Assembly (NCBI RefSeq): GCF_004006235.1
Contig: NZ_CP034753.1
Coordinates: 2,356,001 to 2,420,000, forward strand
DNA length: 64,000 nucleotides
Source: Agromyces sp. LHK192
Lineage (GTDB): Bacteria > Actinomycetota > Actinomycetes > Actinomycetales > Microbacteriaceae
Reading direction: 5' to 3'
Position 1 is the stretch's first letter. The number at the start of each line of letters is the position of its first letter. The position numbers were made by a program, and so were the translations under genes. Shown here piece by piece: positions 55,216 through 64,000 of this stretch. Under the pieces are notes generated by a model. It saw only the letters and a program-made list of their open reading frames with translations, did no database searches and was not told the DNA's origin.

Positions 55216-56322
55216 ATGGAGATCCGACGGATCGGCCGCCCGGAGATCGACGACCGGGAACTCGACGCGTACTCGCGCCTGGTGCGCGTACTCGATCGCG
55301 AACTGCTCGGGACGGACGAGCTCACTCGCTCGATCGACGAGCTGGCACTCGACCTGCGCGACGACGACCCGTATCGTGCCCGCGTCGCGCTCGGCGCATT
55401 CGAGGGCGACGAACTCGTCGGCCTGGCCGAGATCGACTGGGAACGCGACGAGGATGCCTCGACCGCGTACCTGCCGCTCCTCGGCGTCGCCCCGTCGCAC
55501 CGACGGCGCGGGACCGGCAGCGCCCTGCTGGCCGAGGCCGAACGCGTCGCACAGGACGCGGGCCGTCCGACCCTGGTGGTCTCGAGCGAGCACCTCCTCG
55601 ATCCCGGCGACCGCGCCGGGACCGAGGCCGAAGACGAGCACGGCCGACTCGCGGGCGGAGACGGATCCGCCGAGCGGGTGCGCCCCCCGCAGGGCGATGC
55701 GAGCATCGAGGCCGACGCGACGGCGGTCCGGTTCGCGACCGCCAGGGGGTACGCCCTGGGCCAGCTCGACCGCATCAGCGTGCTCGACGTCGGCGGCAGG
55801 GCGGCCGACTTCGCCGCGAGCCTTGCGGCGCTCGGCCCCGGCGACCCGTACCGCGTGGTCACTTGGGCCGACCGGGTCCCCGACGACCTCGTCGACTCCA
55901 TGGCGTACGCGCACGAGCGGATGTCGGTGGACGCCCCGTCCGGAGCGATCTCGTACGAGCTCGAACATTGGGACGCCGCGCGCGTCCGCGACGACGAGGA
56001 GCGCGCCGCAGCTCGCGGGCGACGCAACCTGACCGCCGCAGCGGTCGCTCCCGACGGGTCGGTCGCCGGCTTCACGGTGCTGTCGCTGCTCGCCGAGTCC
56101 GTCGCCGTCGAGCAGTGGGACACCATCGTGCTCGCGTCGCATCGCGGCCACGGCCTCGGCATGCGCCTGAAGCTCGCGAACCTGGTGCACCTCGATCGGG
56201 CCGACCCGGGGCGCGAACGCGTCTTCACGTGGAACGCCGACGAGAACGAGCACATGCTCGCCATCAACGTCGCACTCGGGTTCCGCGGATTCGCCCACGA
56301 GGCGGTGTGGCAGCGGCCGTGA
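55216..56322 (+). CDS. Two-domain GNAT acetyltransferase
   Basis: 368 residues with two GNAT halves: the first has YLPLLGVAPSHRRRGTGSAL (acetyl-CoA P-loop RRRGTGS), the second VAVEQWDTIVLASHRGHGLG and MRLKLANLVHLDRADPG. The same two-domain plan occurs in mycothiol synthase and related actinobacterial acetyltransferases, but MshD motifs are not clear enough to name it. ATG 55216 has GAGGGG at about nine bases. Divergent from smc; substrate unknown. Confidence 0.78.
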   Translation: MEIRRIGRPEIDDRELDAYSRLVRVLDRELLGTDELTRSIDELALDLRDDDPYRARVALGAFEGDELVGLAEIDWERDEDASTAYLPLLGVAPSHRRRGTGSALLAEAERVAQDAGRPTLVVSSEHLLDPGDRAGTEAEDEHGRLAGGDGSAERVRPPQGDASIEADATAVRFATARGYALGQLDRISVLDVGGRAADFAASLAALGPGDPYRVVTWADRVPDDLVDSMAYAHERMSVDAPSGAISYELEHWDAARVRDDEERAAARGRRNLTAAAVAPDGSVAGFTVLSLLAESVAVEQWDTIVLASHRGHGLGMRLKLANLVHLDRADPGRERVFTWNADENEHMLAINVALGFRGFAHEAVWQRP

Positions 56323-56358
56323 CCGCGTGAGCCGGACCACGGAGGAACCGCTTCGCGG

Positions 56359-57300
56359 TCAGGCCGCGCGCCGGGGCATCCTGAGCCGCTGGCACCTGGG
56401 GCAGCGGTGCGAGGACCGGTTCATGAACGGCTCGCGCACGATGGGCGTGCCGCACCGCGGGCACGGCCGACCGGTCTGCCCGTAGGCGTTCAGCGAGTGC
56501 GCGAAGTACCCCGACGCGCCGTTCACGTTGACGTACTGCGCGTCGAAGCTCGTTCCGCCCTCGGCCAGCGCCTTCGACAGCACCTCGCGCACGGCCGACA
56601 GCAGCTCCGAGGCGCGTCGTCGCGACAGGCTCGATGCCGGCTGCTCCGCGTGCAGCCTGACCGCCCACAACGCTTCGTCGGCGTAGATGTTGCCGATGCC
56701 GCTCACCAGGCCCTGGTCGAGCAGCGCACGTTTGACGCCGCTGCTGCGGCGGGTCAGCGCCGTGACGAATCGGCGCTCGTCGAACGCGGGGTCGATCGGG
56801 TCGCGGGCGATGTGCGCGACCTGCGTCGGGATGAGCGCGGCCCACTCCCCCGAAACGTCTGCCGAGAACCCGGCCGCGGCACCGTCGTCGGTCGGCACCA
56901 TGCGGTCGACGGCCATCGAGCCGAAGATGCGCTGGTCCACGAAGTCGACCCGCAGCTCCCCGTGCGCGGGATGGTCGAGGTGGAGCCGGATCCGCGCGTG
57001 GCGGTCGTCGCCCGGGTGGTCGGGCGTGCGCAGCAGCAACTGCCCGCTCATGCCGAGATGACCGACGATCGCGCGGGTGCCCGGCCCGGATTCCGACCCG
57101 ATCGGCAGCCACAGGAACTTGCCGCGTCGGACGGCGGCCTCGATGCGGGCACCGGTCACGAGGGCTTCGAAGCGGCCGGATGCGGCGTCGTGGCGCCTCA
57201 GCGAGCGCTGGTCGAGCACCTCGACGCCCGCGATGCGCGCGCCGGTGACCGCCGGCGCGAGGCCCGTGCGCACGACCTCGACCTCGGGGAGTTCGGGCAC
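56359..57300 (-). CDS. mutM: Formamidopyrimidine-DNA glycosylase
   Basis: 313 residues. Excises 8-oxoguanine. N-terminal PELPEVEVVRTGLAP with catalytic Pro2 and Glu3, the Lys in VRRGKFLWLPI, helix-two-turn-helix LDQGLVSGIGNIYADEALW and the C-terminal zinc finger CPRCGTPIVREPFMNRSSHR ending in CPRC. Starts GTG one base after the rnc stop. Longer than E. coli Fpg by ~40 residues through insertions. Confidence 0.96.
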   Translation of the reverse strand: MPELPEVEVVRTGLAPAVTGARIAGVEVLDQRSLRRHDAASGRFEALVTGARIEAAVRRGKFLWLPIGSESGPGTRAIVGHLGMSGQLLLRTPDHPGDDRHARIRLHLDHPAHGELRVDFVDQRIFGSMAVDRMVPTDDGAAAGFSADVSGEWAALIPTQVAHIARDPIDPAFDERRFVTALTRRSSGVKRALLDQGLVSGIGNIYADEALWAVRLHAEQPASSLSRRRASELLSAVREVLSKALAEGGTSFDAQYVNVNGASGYFAHSLNAYGQTGRPCPRCGTPIVREPFMNRSSHRCPRCQRLRMPRRAA

Positions 57301-57301
57301 G

Positions 57302-58015
57302 TCAGTTCGTCGCGCTCAGCTGGGTCCACGCTTCGAGCGCGGCGGCCATCTCGGCCTGCTTCTTGCTCGTGCCCTCGCCGGATGCGACGGCGCGGTCGCC
57401 GACGACGACGGTCGCGATGAAGTGCTTGTTGTGGTCGGGGCCGGATTCGGTGACCGTGTAGACCGGCGCCGGCTCGCTCAACCGGGCGGCGATCTCCTGC
57501 AGGCTCGTCTTCGGATCCATCGCCGCACCGAATCGAGTGACGTCGGCCATCAGCGGACCGATGAGGCGCAGCACGAGTGCGGCCGCCTCGTCGCCGCCGC
57601 GATCGAGGTACGTCGCGCCGATGATCGCCTCGACGGTGTCGGCGAGGATCGACGGCTTGTCGGCACCGCCCGTGAGCGTCTCGCCGCGCCCCAGCCGGAT
57701 GAACGGCCCGAGGCCGATCGCCCGTGCGACCTCTGCCAGCGCCGCACTCGAGACCAGGCTCGCGCGGCGCTTCGCCAACTCGCCTTCGTCGAGGTCGGGG
57801 TGGTCGCGGAACAACCGGACCGTGACGGCCTGTCCGAGGATCGAGTCGCCGAGGAACTCGAGGCGCTCGTTCGTCGGGATGCCGCCGTTCTCGTACGCGA
57901 ACGACCGGTGCGTGAGCGCGAGCTGCAGGAGCTCGGCGTCCAGCTCGACCTGCAGCGTCTGCTGCAGCTCGTCGAGCGTGAGTCCACCGTGCTCCGTGCG
58001 CTCCGTTCGCGTCAC
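57302..58015 (-). CDS. rnc: Ribonuclease III
   Basis: 237 residues. Signature NERLEFLGDSILGQAVTVRL, acidic residues in SILADTVEAIIGATYLDRGG, and a C-terminal double-stranded-RNA-binding domain (DPKTSLQEIAARL ... GTSKKQAEMAAALEAW). Processes rRNA and double-stranded RNA. GTG start, 28 bases after the rpmF stop, in the conserved rpmF-rnc-mutM-smc order. Confidence 0.97.
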   Translation of the reverse strand: MTRTERTEHGGLTLDELQQTLQVELDAELLQLALTHRSFAYENGGIPTNERLEFLGDSILGQAVTVRLFRDHPDLDEGELAKRRASLVSSAALAEVARAIGLGPFIRLGRGETLTGGADKPSILADTVEAIIGATYLDRGGDEAAALVLRLIGPLMADVTRFGAAMDPKTSLQEIAARLSEPAPVYTVTESGPDHNKHFIATVVVGDRAVASGEGTSKKQAEMAAALEAWTQLSATN

Positions 58016-58043
58016 GACCGGTCGTTCGTAGGAGTCGTCCGAC

Positions 58044-58247
58044 TTAGACGTCGGCGACCTTGCGGCCCTTGTACTCGAGGAAGAGCGGGGTGCCCGCCGA
58101 GTCCTCGACGACCTTCGCGCGGTGCGGGAGGCTGTAGGTGACCTTGCCGTTCTCGACGGTCTTCACCAGCGTGGGGACCTCGGCCTTCCACTGCGACCGG
58201 CGCGCGTGGGTGTTGGCGCGTGACTTCTTCCGCTTGGGAACAGCCAT
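58044..58247 (-). CDS. rpmF: 50S ribosomal protein L32
   Basis: 67 residues: [20 protein letters not shown] is L32. The four Cys of zinc-binding L32 are absent, so this is the Cys-free form. Short downstream spacing to rnc; nine bases after the DUF177 gene. Confidence 0.96.
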   Translation of the reverse strand: MAVPKRKKSRANTHARRSQWKAEVPTLVKTVENGKVTYSLPHRAKVVEDSAGTPLFLEYKGRKVADV

Positions 58248-58256
58248 GACTCTCTC

Positions 58257-58820
58257 TCAATCTCTCTGCAGGTCGGCACCGGAATCGGTACCGGTGCCCT
58301 CGTCTTCGGAAGCCTGGAACCCCGCGAGCGCGGCCCACCTCGGGTCGGCGTGCTCAGGGGTGTCGAGTTCCGGATGATCGGCCAGACGGAGCCCGGTCTC
58401 TGGGTCGAGACCCGGGCAATCAGGCCGGCACACCGGCTGGAAGGGCAGTGCCAGCACTACCGCATCTCGGATGAGCGGTTCAAGATCCACGTGGTCGTCT
58501 TGAACCTCATACTCGAAAGCTTCCCCAGAATGATACGCGAAAAGCTCCTGGAACTCGACTTCGACAGGCTGGGCGATGTCGATCAGGCATCGTCCGCACT
58601 CGCCGTCGGCCGTTCCGTCGACCTCGGCGGTCGCGAGGATGCCCTCGTGCACCGACTCCAGGCGGAGGTCGATCTCGAGCGTGCTGCCGGCGCGGACGGC
58701 GACGAGTCCCTCGCCGAACTGTTCGGGAACGGAGACGGTCAGCTGCTGCTCGCGCATCTCGCCGGGACGCTGCATGAGGTCGCGCACGAGCACGCGGAAC
58801 GGTCGGTCTGGGGTGGCCAC
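58257..58820 (-). CDS. DUF177/YceD family protein
   Basis: 187 residues. Core GTADGECGRCLIDIAQPVEV (the conserved CxRC), followed by FQELFAYHS and VDLEPLIRDAVVLALPFQPV, then CRPDCPGLDPETG, with a Cys pair that may bind metal together with the first. Always next to rpmF; implicated in 23S rRNA accumulation in E. coli and plants. GTG 58820 (VATPDRPFRVLVRDLM) lies eight bases after TAGAAT without a clear Shine-Dalgarno. Confidence 0.9.
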   Translation of the reverse strand: MATPDRPFRVLVRDLMQRPGEMREQQLTVSVPEQFGEGLVAVRAGSTLEIDLRLESVHEGILATAEVDGTADGECGRCLIDIAQPVEVEFQELFAYHSGEAFEYEVQDDHVDLEPLIRDAVVLALPFQPVCRPDCPGLDPETGLRLADHPELDTPEHADPRWAALAGFQASEDEGTGTDSGADLQRD

Positions 58821-58828
58821 GATCGACG

Positions 58829-58834
58829 ATTCTA
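58829..58834 (-). promoter_or_regulatory. -10 hexamer, near-leaderless, DUF177-rpmF-rnc operon
   Basis: TAGAAT on the minus strand eight bases before GTG 58820. Confidence 0.4.
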
Positions 58835-58857
58835 CGCGGCCGACCCTGAAGGATGCC

Positions 58858-61197
58858 TCAGGCGCCGAGTGCCGTGCCGCGGGCGCGTCGGCTTCCGGTG
58901 CCGAGCAGCGACGCCGGGAGCAGCACGGCCCGCACGCGCGCGGCGAACCCCGCGTCCTCCGTGAGCGCCCGTCGCACCTCGTGCACGGCGCGCAGCAGCT
59001 CGTCCGGTGGGACCTGGGCGACGGCGGAGCCGTGCCCGCCGACGTGATCGGGCGGCGGCCCGTACCGTTCGCGCTCGACGGCGTTGCGCAGTTCAGCGAG
59101 CCACGCGCCGGCATCGCCCTCGAAGGCGGGTCGCGCGGCGACGTGCATCGCGAACGCGCGCGGCGTCTCGGTGTCGGCCCCGCCCGCGTACAGGTCGCGC
59201 GCGGTCGCGCGTACCTCGTCCCAAGCCGCCTGGGCGCGTCCCGGGCCGCGCCGGACGCGCCGCCTGCGCGACCAGCGCTGACCGAGCCGCAGTGCTGCCG
59301 GGCCCAGGGCGATCAGTACCGCGACCAGCGCGAGCACCGCCGCACGCGTCACCGCAGCGGCCGGATCCCCGGCGCCGCCACCCGCCCCGGTCGCGAGGTC
59401 GCGCTCCGGGTCGAGGTCCGGTCGGCCGGTCTGCGGCGCCGAGGTCGAGCCGGTGAACGGCGACACGGGCGTCTGCGCGGCCTGCGGTCGCGAGTACGCC
59501 GGCACCGTGCCCCGGCCCGGCGTCGGCTCGAACGCCGTCCACCCGATGCCGGGGAAGTACAGCTCGGGCCAGGCATGCAGGTCGTGGCTGTCGACCTCGA
59601 CCACGCTCAGGTTGTCGATCCGCTCACCGCTGGGCGATCCCGCCGTGTACCCGACCGAGATCCGCGACGGGATGCCCAGCTCGCGCGCGAAGACGGCCAT
59701 CGTGGACGCGAAGTGGACGCAGTACCCCTCCTTCAGTTCGAGGAAGTTCGCGATGACGTCGAATCCGCCGCCGTCGTAGCCCTCCTCGACCGGGGCGTCG
59801 ACCGAGTACGAGAACTCGCTCCCCCGCAGGTAGGCCTGGATCGCGACCGCCGCGTCGTACGGCGTCGCCGCGGCGCCGGCGACCGCCGCGGCCGTGTCGC
59901 GGATGACCTGCGGCCGCTCCTCGGGCAACGCGAGGTACTCCTCGAATGCGCCGGGCAGGACCCGGCCGGCACCTCGGAGCTGGTCGGCGGACGGCCGCAC
60001 GTCGAGGCGGTTGATGCGGTACCGCTGGCCGGACGTGCTGGTGTCCACGCTCCGCACGGTCAGCGACTCGCGATCCCAGAACCAGGACCCGCGCAGCCGT
60101 TCGATCGACGCGGTCGGATACGGCACCGGGAGCCAGGTCGTGCGGAGGTCGCCGACCGCCACGTCGATCGGGCGCTCCTCCGCCGGCACCGTCGGATCCA
60201 ACCCCACCGGGCGGGGCATCCGGTCGACGGTGTTCTCGGAATCGGCCGCTCGCGCGGTACTGCCCCAGACCTCGCCCTCGAAGCGGTCCAGCGTGAGCAG
60301 CGTGAAGTACGGCCGGTCGCCGTCGCGCGCGGTGTACGCGAACGCCGGCGTCGCCGCCGGACGACGAAGGTCGCGACCGAGGTCGATGAACGGGCTCACA
60401 CCCCGTGCGAACAGCACGCCGGACTGATCGGTGCCGAGCAGCAGGCTCTGCGAGATGCTCGGCGTCGACGCCGTGAGCACCGATGCGGCGACGATCCCGA
60501 CGGTCGCGACGCCGACCGTCGCCCAGAGCGTCGACGCGAGCGGCACCCGGCCCGGGCCGATGACGACGGCTTCGTCACCCGGAGCGGGATGCGCGAGCTC
60601 GATCCGACGGCGGATCCGCATGTCGACCCGGAGCAGGACGAGGAAGGCGGCCGCGGTGAACAGGAGGACGATCACCTCGGCGCCGTCCTCGACGACGAAC
60701 CCGGGGATGAAGATCGGCACGAGCATGGGCACGGCCGCGAATGCCGGTCGGCGCACGTCCTGCACGAGCACGTCCGCCGCGAGCGCGATCAGCCCCACCC
60801 CCAGCACGAGGACGAACAGCAACGGCGGCACGACGATCGCCGGCACCGACTGCTGCTGGATCGTGCGCTCGGCCCCGGCGAGGAGTTCGCCGAACACCCC
60901 GAACGTGTCCCAGGTCGGGATGAGCAGCGCGATGCTCGTCGTCCCGCCGAACCAGAACGTGAGCAGGAGCAGCAGGACGCCGGCCTGGAGGATGCCGACG
61001 AGCCCGACGGGCAGCCGGAGGGAACGCAGCCCGATGCCCGCCCCGATGACGCCTGCGGCGACGCACGCGCACAGCCACCACCAGCCGGAGTCCTCGATGA
61101 GGGTCCCGAGCGCCGCCGACGCGGACATCGTCAGCAGGAAGGTGCCCGCCGCGAGCACGGAGCGCTGCGCGGTGGACGGTGCGGGATCAGTACGCAC
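58858..61197 (-). CDS. Membrane-bound transglutaminase-like protein (TgpA type)
   Basis: 779 residues. About six to seven N-terminal transmembrane helices (up to ~220), an extracytoplasmic part, then the transglutaminase core with the Cys in LKEGYCVHFASTMAVFAREL, His in VDSHDLHAWPELYF and the Asp/Glu-containing WTAFEPTPGRG, a further helix and a cytoplasmic C-terminal domain (DUF4129-like). It follows DUF58 with an 11-base overlap and belongs to the MoxR-DUF58-TgpA set. In Pseudomonas TgpA is essential; the substrate is unknown. Confidence 0.87.
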   Translation of the reverse strand: MRTDPAPSTAQRSVLAAGTFLLTMSASAALGTLIEDSGWWWLCACVAAGVIGAGIGLRSLRLPVGLVGILQAGVLLLLLTFWFGGTTSIALLIPTWDTFGVFGELLAGAERTIQQQSVPAIVVPPLLFVLVLGVGLIALAADVLVQDVRRPAFAAVPMLVPIFIPGFVVEDGAEVIVLLFTAAAFLVLLRVDMRIRRRIELAHPAPGDEAVVIGPGRVPLASTLWATVGVATVGIVAASVLTASTPSISQSLLLGTDQSGVLFARGVSPFIDLGRDLRRPAATPAFAYTARDGDRPYFTLLTLDRFEGEVWGSTARAADSENTVDRMPRPVGLDPTVPAEERPIDVAVGDLRTTWLPVPYPTASIERLRGSWFWDRESLTVRSVDTSTSGQRYRINRLDVRPSADQLRGAGRVLPGAFEEYLALPEERPQVIRDTAAAVAGAAATPYDAAVAIQAYLRGSEFSYSVDAPVEEGYDGGGFDVIANFLELKEGYCVHFASTMAVFARELGIPSRISVGYTAGSPSGERIDNLSVVEVDSHDLHAWPELYFPGIGWTAFEPTPGRGTVPAYSRPQAAQTPVSPFTGSTSAPQTGRPDLDPERDLATGAGGGAGDPAAAVTRAAVLALVAVLIALGPAALRLGQRWSRRRRVRRGPGRAQAAWDEVRATARDLYAGGADTETPRAFAMHVAARPAFEGDAGAWLAELRNAVERERYGPPPDHVGGHGSAVAQVPPDELLRAVHEVRRALTEDAGFAARVRAVLLPASLLGTGSRRARGTALGA

Positions 61198-62578
61198 GAT
61201 CGCCCCCCGGGATGCCCGCCACCCCGTCGGCTGCCCGGTCGAACCCGGGCCCGGGCGCGGGCCCGGGTTCGTCGAGGTCGACACGCGTGGCCGTCGCCTG
61301 CGCCCATGCCGCCGGAAGGTCGGCCGCGCGCCGAACGTGCACGACCCGCCAGTCCGCCTCCTCGAGCACGTCGACGATCCGCGGCGGGATCCCGGACACC
61401 GCGAAGGCGATCGCCGGCGAGAACGAGGCTCGGAGTGCGGCGAGCTGCTGCGCCTCTGCAGCGTCGGGGTCGACGAGGACCGCGTACCCGGGCATCCGCG
61501 CGTCGCCCGACCCGGCCGACACGATCGCACCGTCGTGGTGCGGACGCGAGCCGAGCGGCGTCTCGAGCCGCGCGAGGTCCTCGAGCAGGAGGCGGTCGCC
61601 GCCCGGCATGCGGTACCCGTCCGGCGCGGAGTCCGAGAGCGCGCCGCGCACCGGATCCTCGAGCGGGTCGACGCTGACTCTGAATCCCCGCCCGAGCAGG
61701 TGCACCGCCACCGAGGCCGCGATCTCGACAGCGAGCTCGAAGCCCGCGTGCCGGGGGTCGTCACCGCTCCGCGCGAACGCGCGGTCGTGCCGCCCGCTCA
61801 GGGTCGTGTCGAGGATCACGCGCGCCTCCGGATCGCCGCGCTGCTCCTCGTCTCGGACCATGAGCTCGCCCCGCCGAGCCGTCGCGGGCCAGTGCACGCG
61901 CCGCAGCGGGTCGCCGTGCCGGTACTCGCGCGCGATGAACTCGTCGGCATTCGAGTGCGTCCGGCGCTGCAGGCGGTGCAGGACGCCCTCGACCGCCACC
62001 CCGGTGTCGAGGGCGGGATCGAGCGCGATCACCCTCGGGGTGACGACGAGCTCGTGGCTCGTGCCGGCGTCGCGCGTGACGACGGCGAGCCCGAACGGGT
62101 CGGTGGTGGTCACGCCCATCGGGCCGATGTCGAACACGCCGCGCTGCGTGGTGCGCAGCGGGTACTCGAGCCGCGCCGTGTCGTCGCCGCGCGGGAGGGC
62201 CCGTTCATGCGGCCCGAGCGCCGGCAGCACCCCCGGAACCGGACGTGTCAGCCCGGCCGGCGCGGCATCGTGCCAGGTCGCGCCGTCGAGCGCGCGCGTC
62301 GCGAGGTTGCGGACGGTGAGGACGACCCGAGTGACGCCGCCCGCACCCACGACCGGCGGGGTGAAGGTGCGCTGCACCTCGAGGCGCGGAACCCCGATCG
62401 CGAGGAACCCCATCGAGACGAGCGGCAGGACGATGCCGACGAACGCGAGCAGCATGACGTCGCGGAAGTCGTACCAGAGGGCGACGGCGAGCAGGACGAC
62501 CCCGGTCGCGACGAGTGCCGTCCCGCGCCGCGTGAGCCGCGGGAGTGCGGTGTTCCGTCGGGCCCGTGGGCGGGGCAT
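61187..62578 (-). CDS. DUF58 domain protein
   Basis: 463 residues. Two N-terminal hydrophobic helices (ALVATGVVLLAVALWYDFRD, VMLLAFVGIVLPLVSMGFL), a beta-rich middle, and the DUF58 core with REYRHGDPLRRVHWPATARR, GELMVRDEEQRGDPEARVIL and the vWA-like DTTLSG start. Partner of MoxR ATPases in complex assembly. Its ATG 62578 lies four bases after the moxR stop. Confidence 0.88.
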   Translation of the reverse strand: MPRPRARRNTALPRLTRRGTALVATGVVLLAVALWYDFRDVMLLAFVGIVLPLVSMGFLAIGVPRLEVQRTFTPPVVGAGGVTRVVLTVRNLATRALDGATWHDAAPAGLTRPVPGVLPALGPHERALPRGDDTARLEYPLRTTQRGVFDIGPMGVTTTDPFGLAVVTRDAGTSHELVVTPRVIALDPALDTGVAVEGVLHRLQRRTHSNADEFIAREYRHGDPLRRVHWPATARRGELMVRDEEQRGDPEARVILDTTLSGRHDRAFARSGDDPRHAGFELAVEIAASVAVHLLGRGFRVSVDPLEDPVRGALSDSAPDGYRMPGGDRLLLEDLARLETPLGSRPHHDGAIVSAGSGDARMPGYAVLVDPDAAEAQQLAALRASFSPAIAFAVSGIPPRIVDVLEEADWRVVHVRRAADLPAAWAQATATRVDLDEPGPAPGPGFDRAADGVAGIPGGDRAY

Positions 62579-62582
62579 CCGT

Positions 62583-63598
<1,016 letters not shown>

Positions 63599-63602
<4 letters not shown>

Positions 63603-64000
63603 GCCGTGCGCACCCCCGCGAGGTATTCGGCGACGACGCCGGGTACGTAGGGTGCCACGTCGCCGCCCAGGGCGGAGACCTGGCGCACGAGCGAACTCGA
63701 CACGTACGCGTTCGCGGGGTCGGGAAGGAGGAACACCGTCTCGACGCCGGCGAGGTCGCGGTTGACGATGGCCATCGGCGTCTCGTAGGCGACGTCGACC
63801 TGCGAGCGGATGCCCTTCACGAGGACGCTCGCTCCGACGTCGGTGCAGTAGTCGACCAGCAGGCCCATGCTCCAGGAGGCGACGACCACGTTGCCGGCGA
63901 CGCCGGCGTCGGCGACCGCCTGCTCGATGAGCGACACGCGCTGCGCGATCGGCAGCAGGGCGTTCTTGTCGGGGTTGTGGACGACGACGACATGGAGTTC
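63599..64000 (-). CDS. coaD: Pantetheine-phosphate adenylyltransferase, 5' part outside the window
   Basis: C-terminal 133 residues. Penultimate step of coenzyme A synthesis. Visible blocks: [40 protein letters not shown] (the KGIR motif), [20 protein letters not shown] (SSS-x-VR). The N-terminal HxGH nucleotide site is beyond the window edge. In many relatives coaD is followed directly by the DUF177 gene; here three envelope genes intervene. Confidence 0.93.

Noticed and set aside
51519..56330. 1603-codon plus-strand frame across smc
   Set aside because: Antisense to a full-length SMC with Walker A, signature and Walker B in place; the plus-strand translation is Leu/Arg/Glu repetitive with no motif.

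Overview
The window reads as chromosome from a high-GC Gram-positive actinobacterium. Third codon positions are almost always G or C, GTG starts are common, four-base ATGA/GTGA stop-start overlaps are frequent, and the gene content (GlgE alpha-glucan pathway, DivIVA-type polar-growth proteins, an Smc-FtsY-Ffh block, xerC-dprA-comM-rnhB-lepB) fits Actinomycetia. My inference is the family Microbacteriaceae (Agromyces-like). I see no phage, insertion sequence, CRISPR array, rRNA or tRNA. No stretch over 300 bases lacks a gene; the longest gaps are about 150-270 bases.

Layout. 1-5423: storage glucan genes, glgP (cut by the window edge) facing away from glgE-glgB. 5475-8335: a membrane-anchored protein of unknown function and a YbbN-like thioredoxin/TPR protein, coupled. 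8522-11240: a long DivIVA-type coiled coil and an AI-2E-family transporter. 11308-13089: alpha/beta hydrolase, small Cys/His protein and a secreted lytic-transglycosylase-like protein. 13129-17996: rpsB-tsf, then pyrH-frr-cdsA-DivIVA repeat protein, separated by two strong hairpins. 18265-18891: secreted M23 peptidase with an in-frame triple repeat. 18987-27311: xerC, metallophosphoesterase, dprA, comM, yraN, DUF2469, rnhB, lepB, rplS and a small membrane protein, followed by map on the other strand. 28189-35826: nitrite assimilation island (nirD, nirB-cobA-hemD, narK, cbiX), in which NirBD needs the siroheme that CobA, CbiX and HemD help to make and NarK imports the substrate. 35963-37949: rpsP-khpA-rimM-trmD. 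38236-45578: accessory block (carboxylate-amine ligase, beta-glucosidase, FemAB-like, spermidine-synthase-like, LVIVD and DUF305 proteins). 45607-48649: ffh, a small protein, ftsY. 48774-51403: luciferase-like oxidoreductase coupled to a GH13 enzyme. 51408-64000: smc, a two-domain GNAT, mutM, rnc, rpmF, DUF177, then transglutaminase-DUF58-MoxR and the 3' part of coaD.

Regulation visible in the sequence. Eight genes have a TANNNT hexamer six to eight bases before the start codon and no convincing Shine-Dalgarno, the geometry of leaderless transcripts. The nitrite island carries GlnR-like half-sites spaced by exactly 22 bases in three promoters. The beta-glucosidase has a 10+6+10 near-perfect inverted-repeat operator.

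The most unusual signal is a DNA word, GGATGCC/GGCATCC. I count at least 60 copies by eye, about one per kb and roughly four times a base-composition expectation. It imposes rare codons inside genes and builds terminator stems, the behaviour of DNA-uptake words in Neisseria and Haemophilus; competence-type genes (comM, dprA) lie in the same window. That interpretation is a hypothesis.
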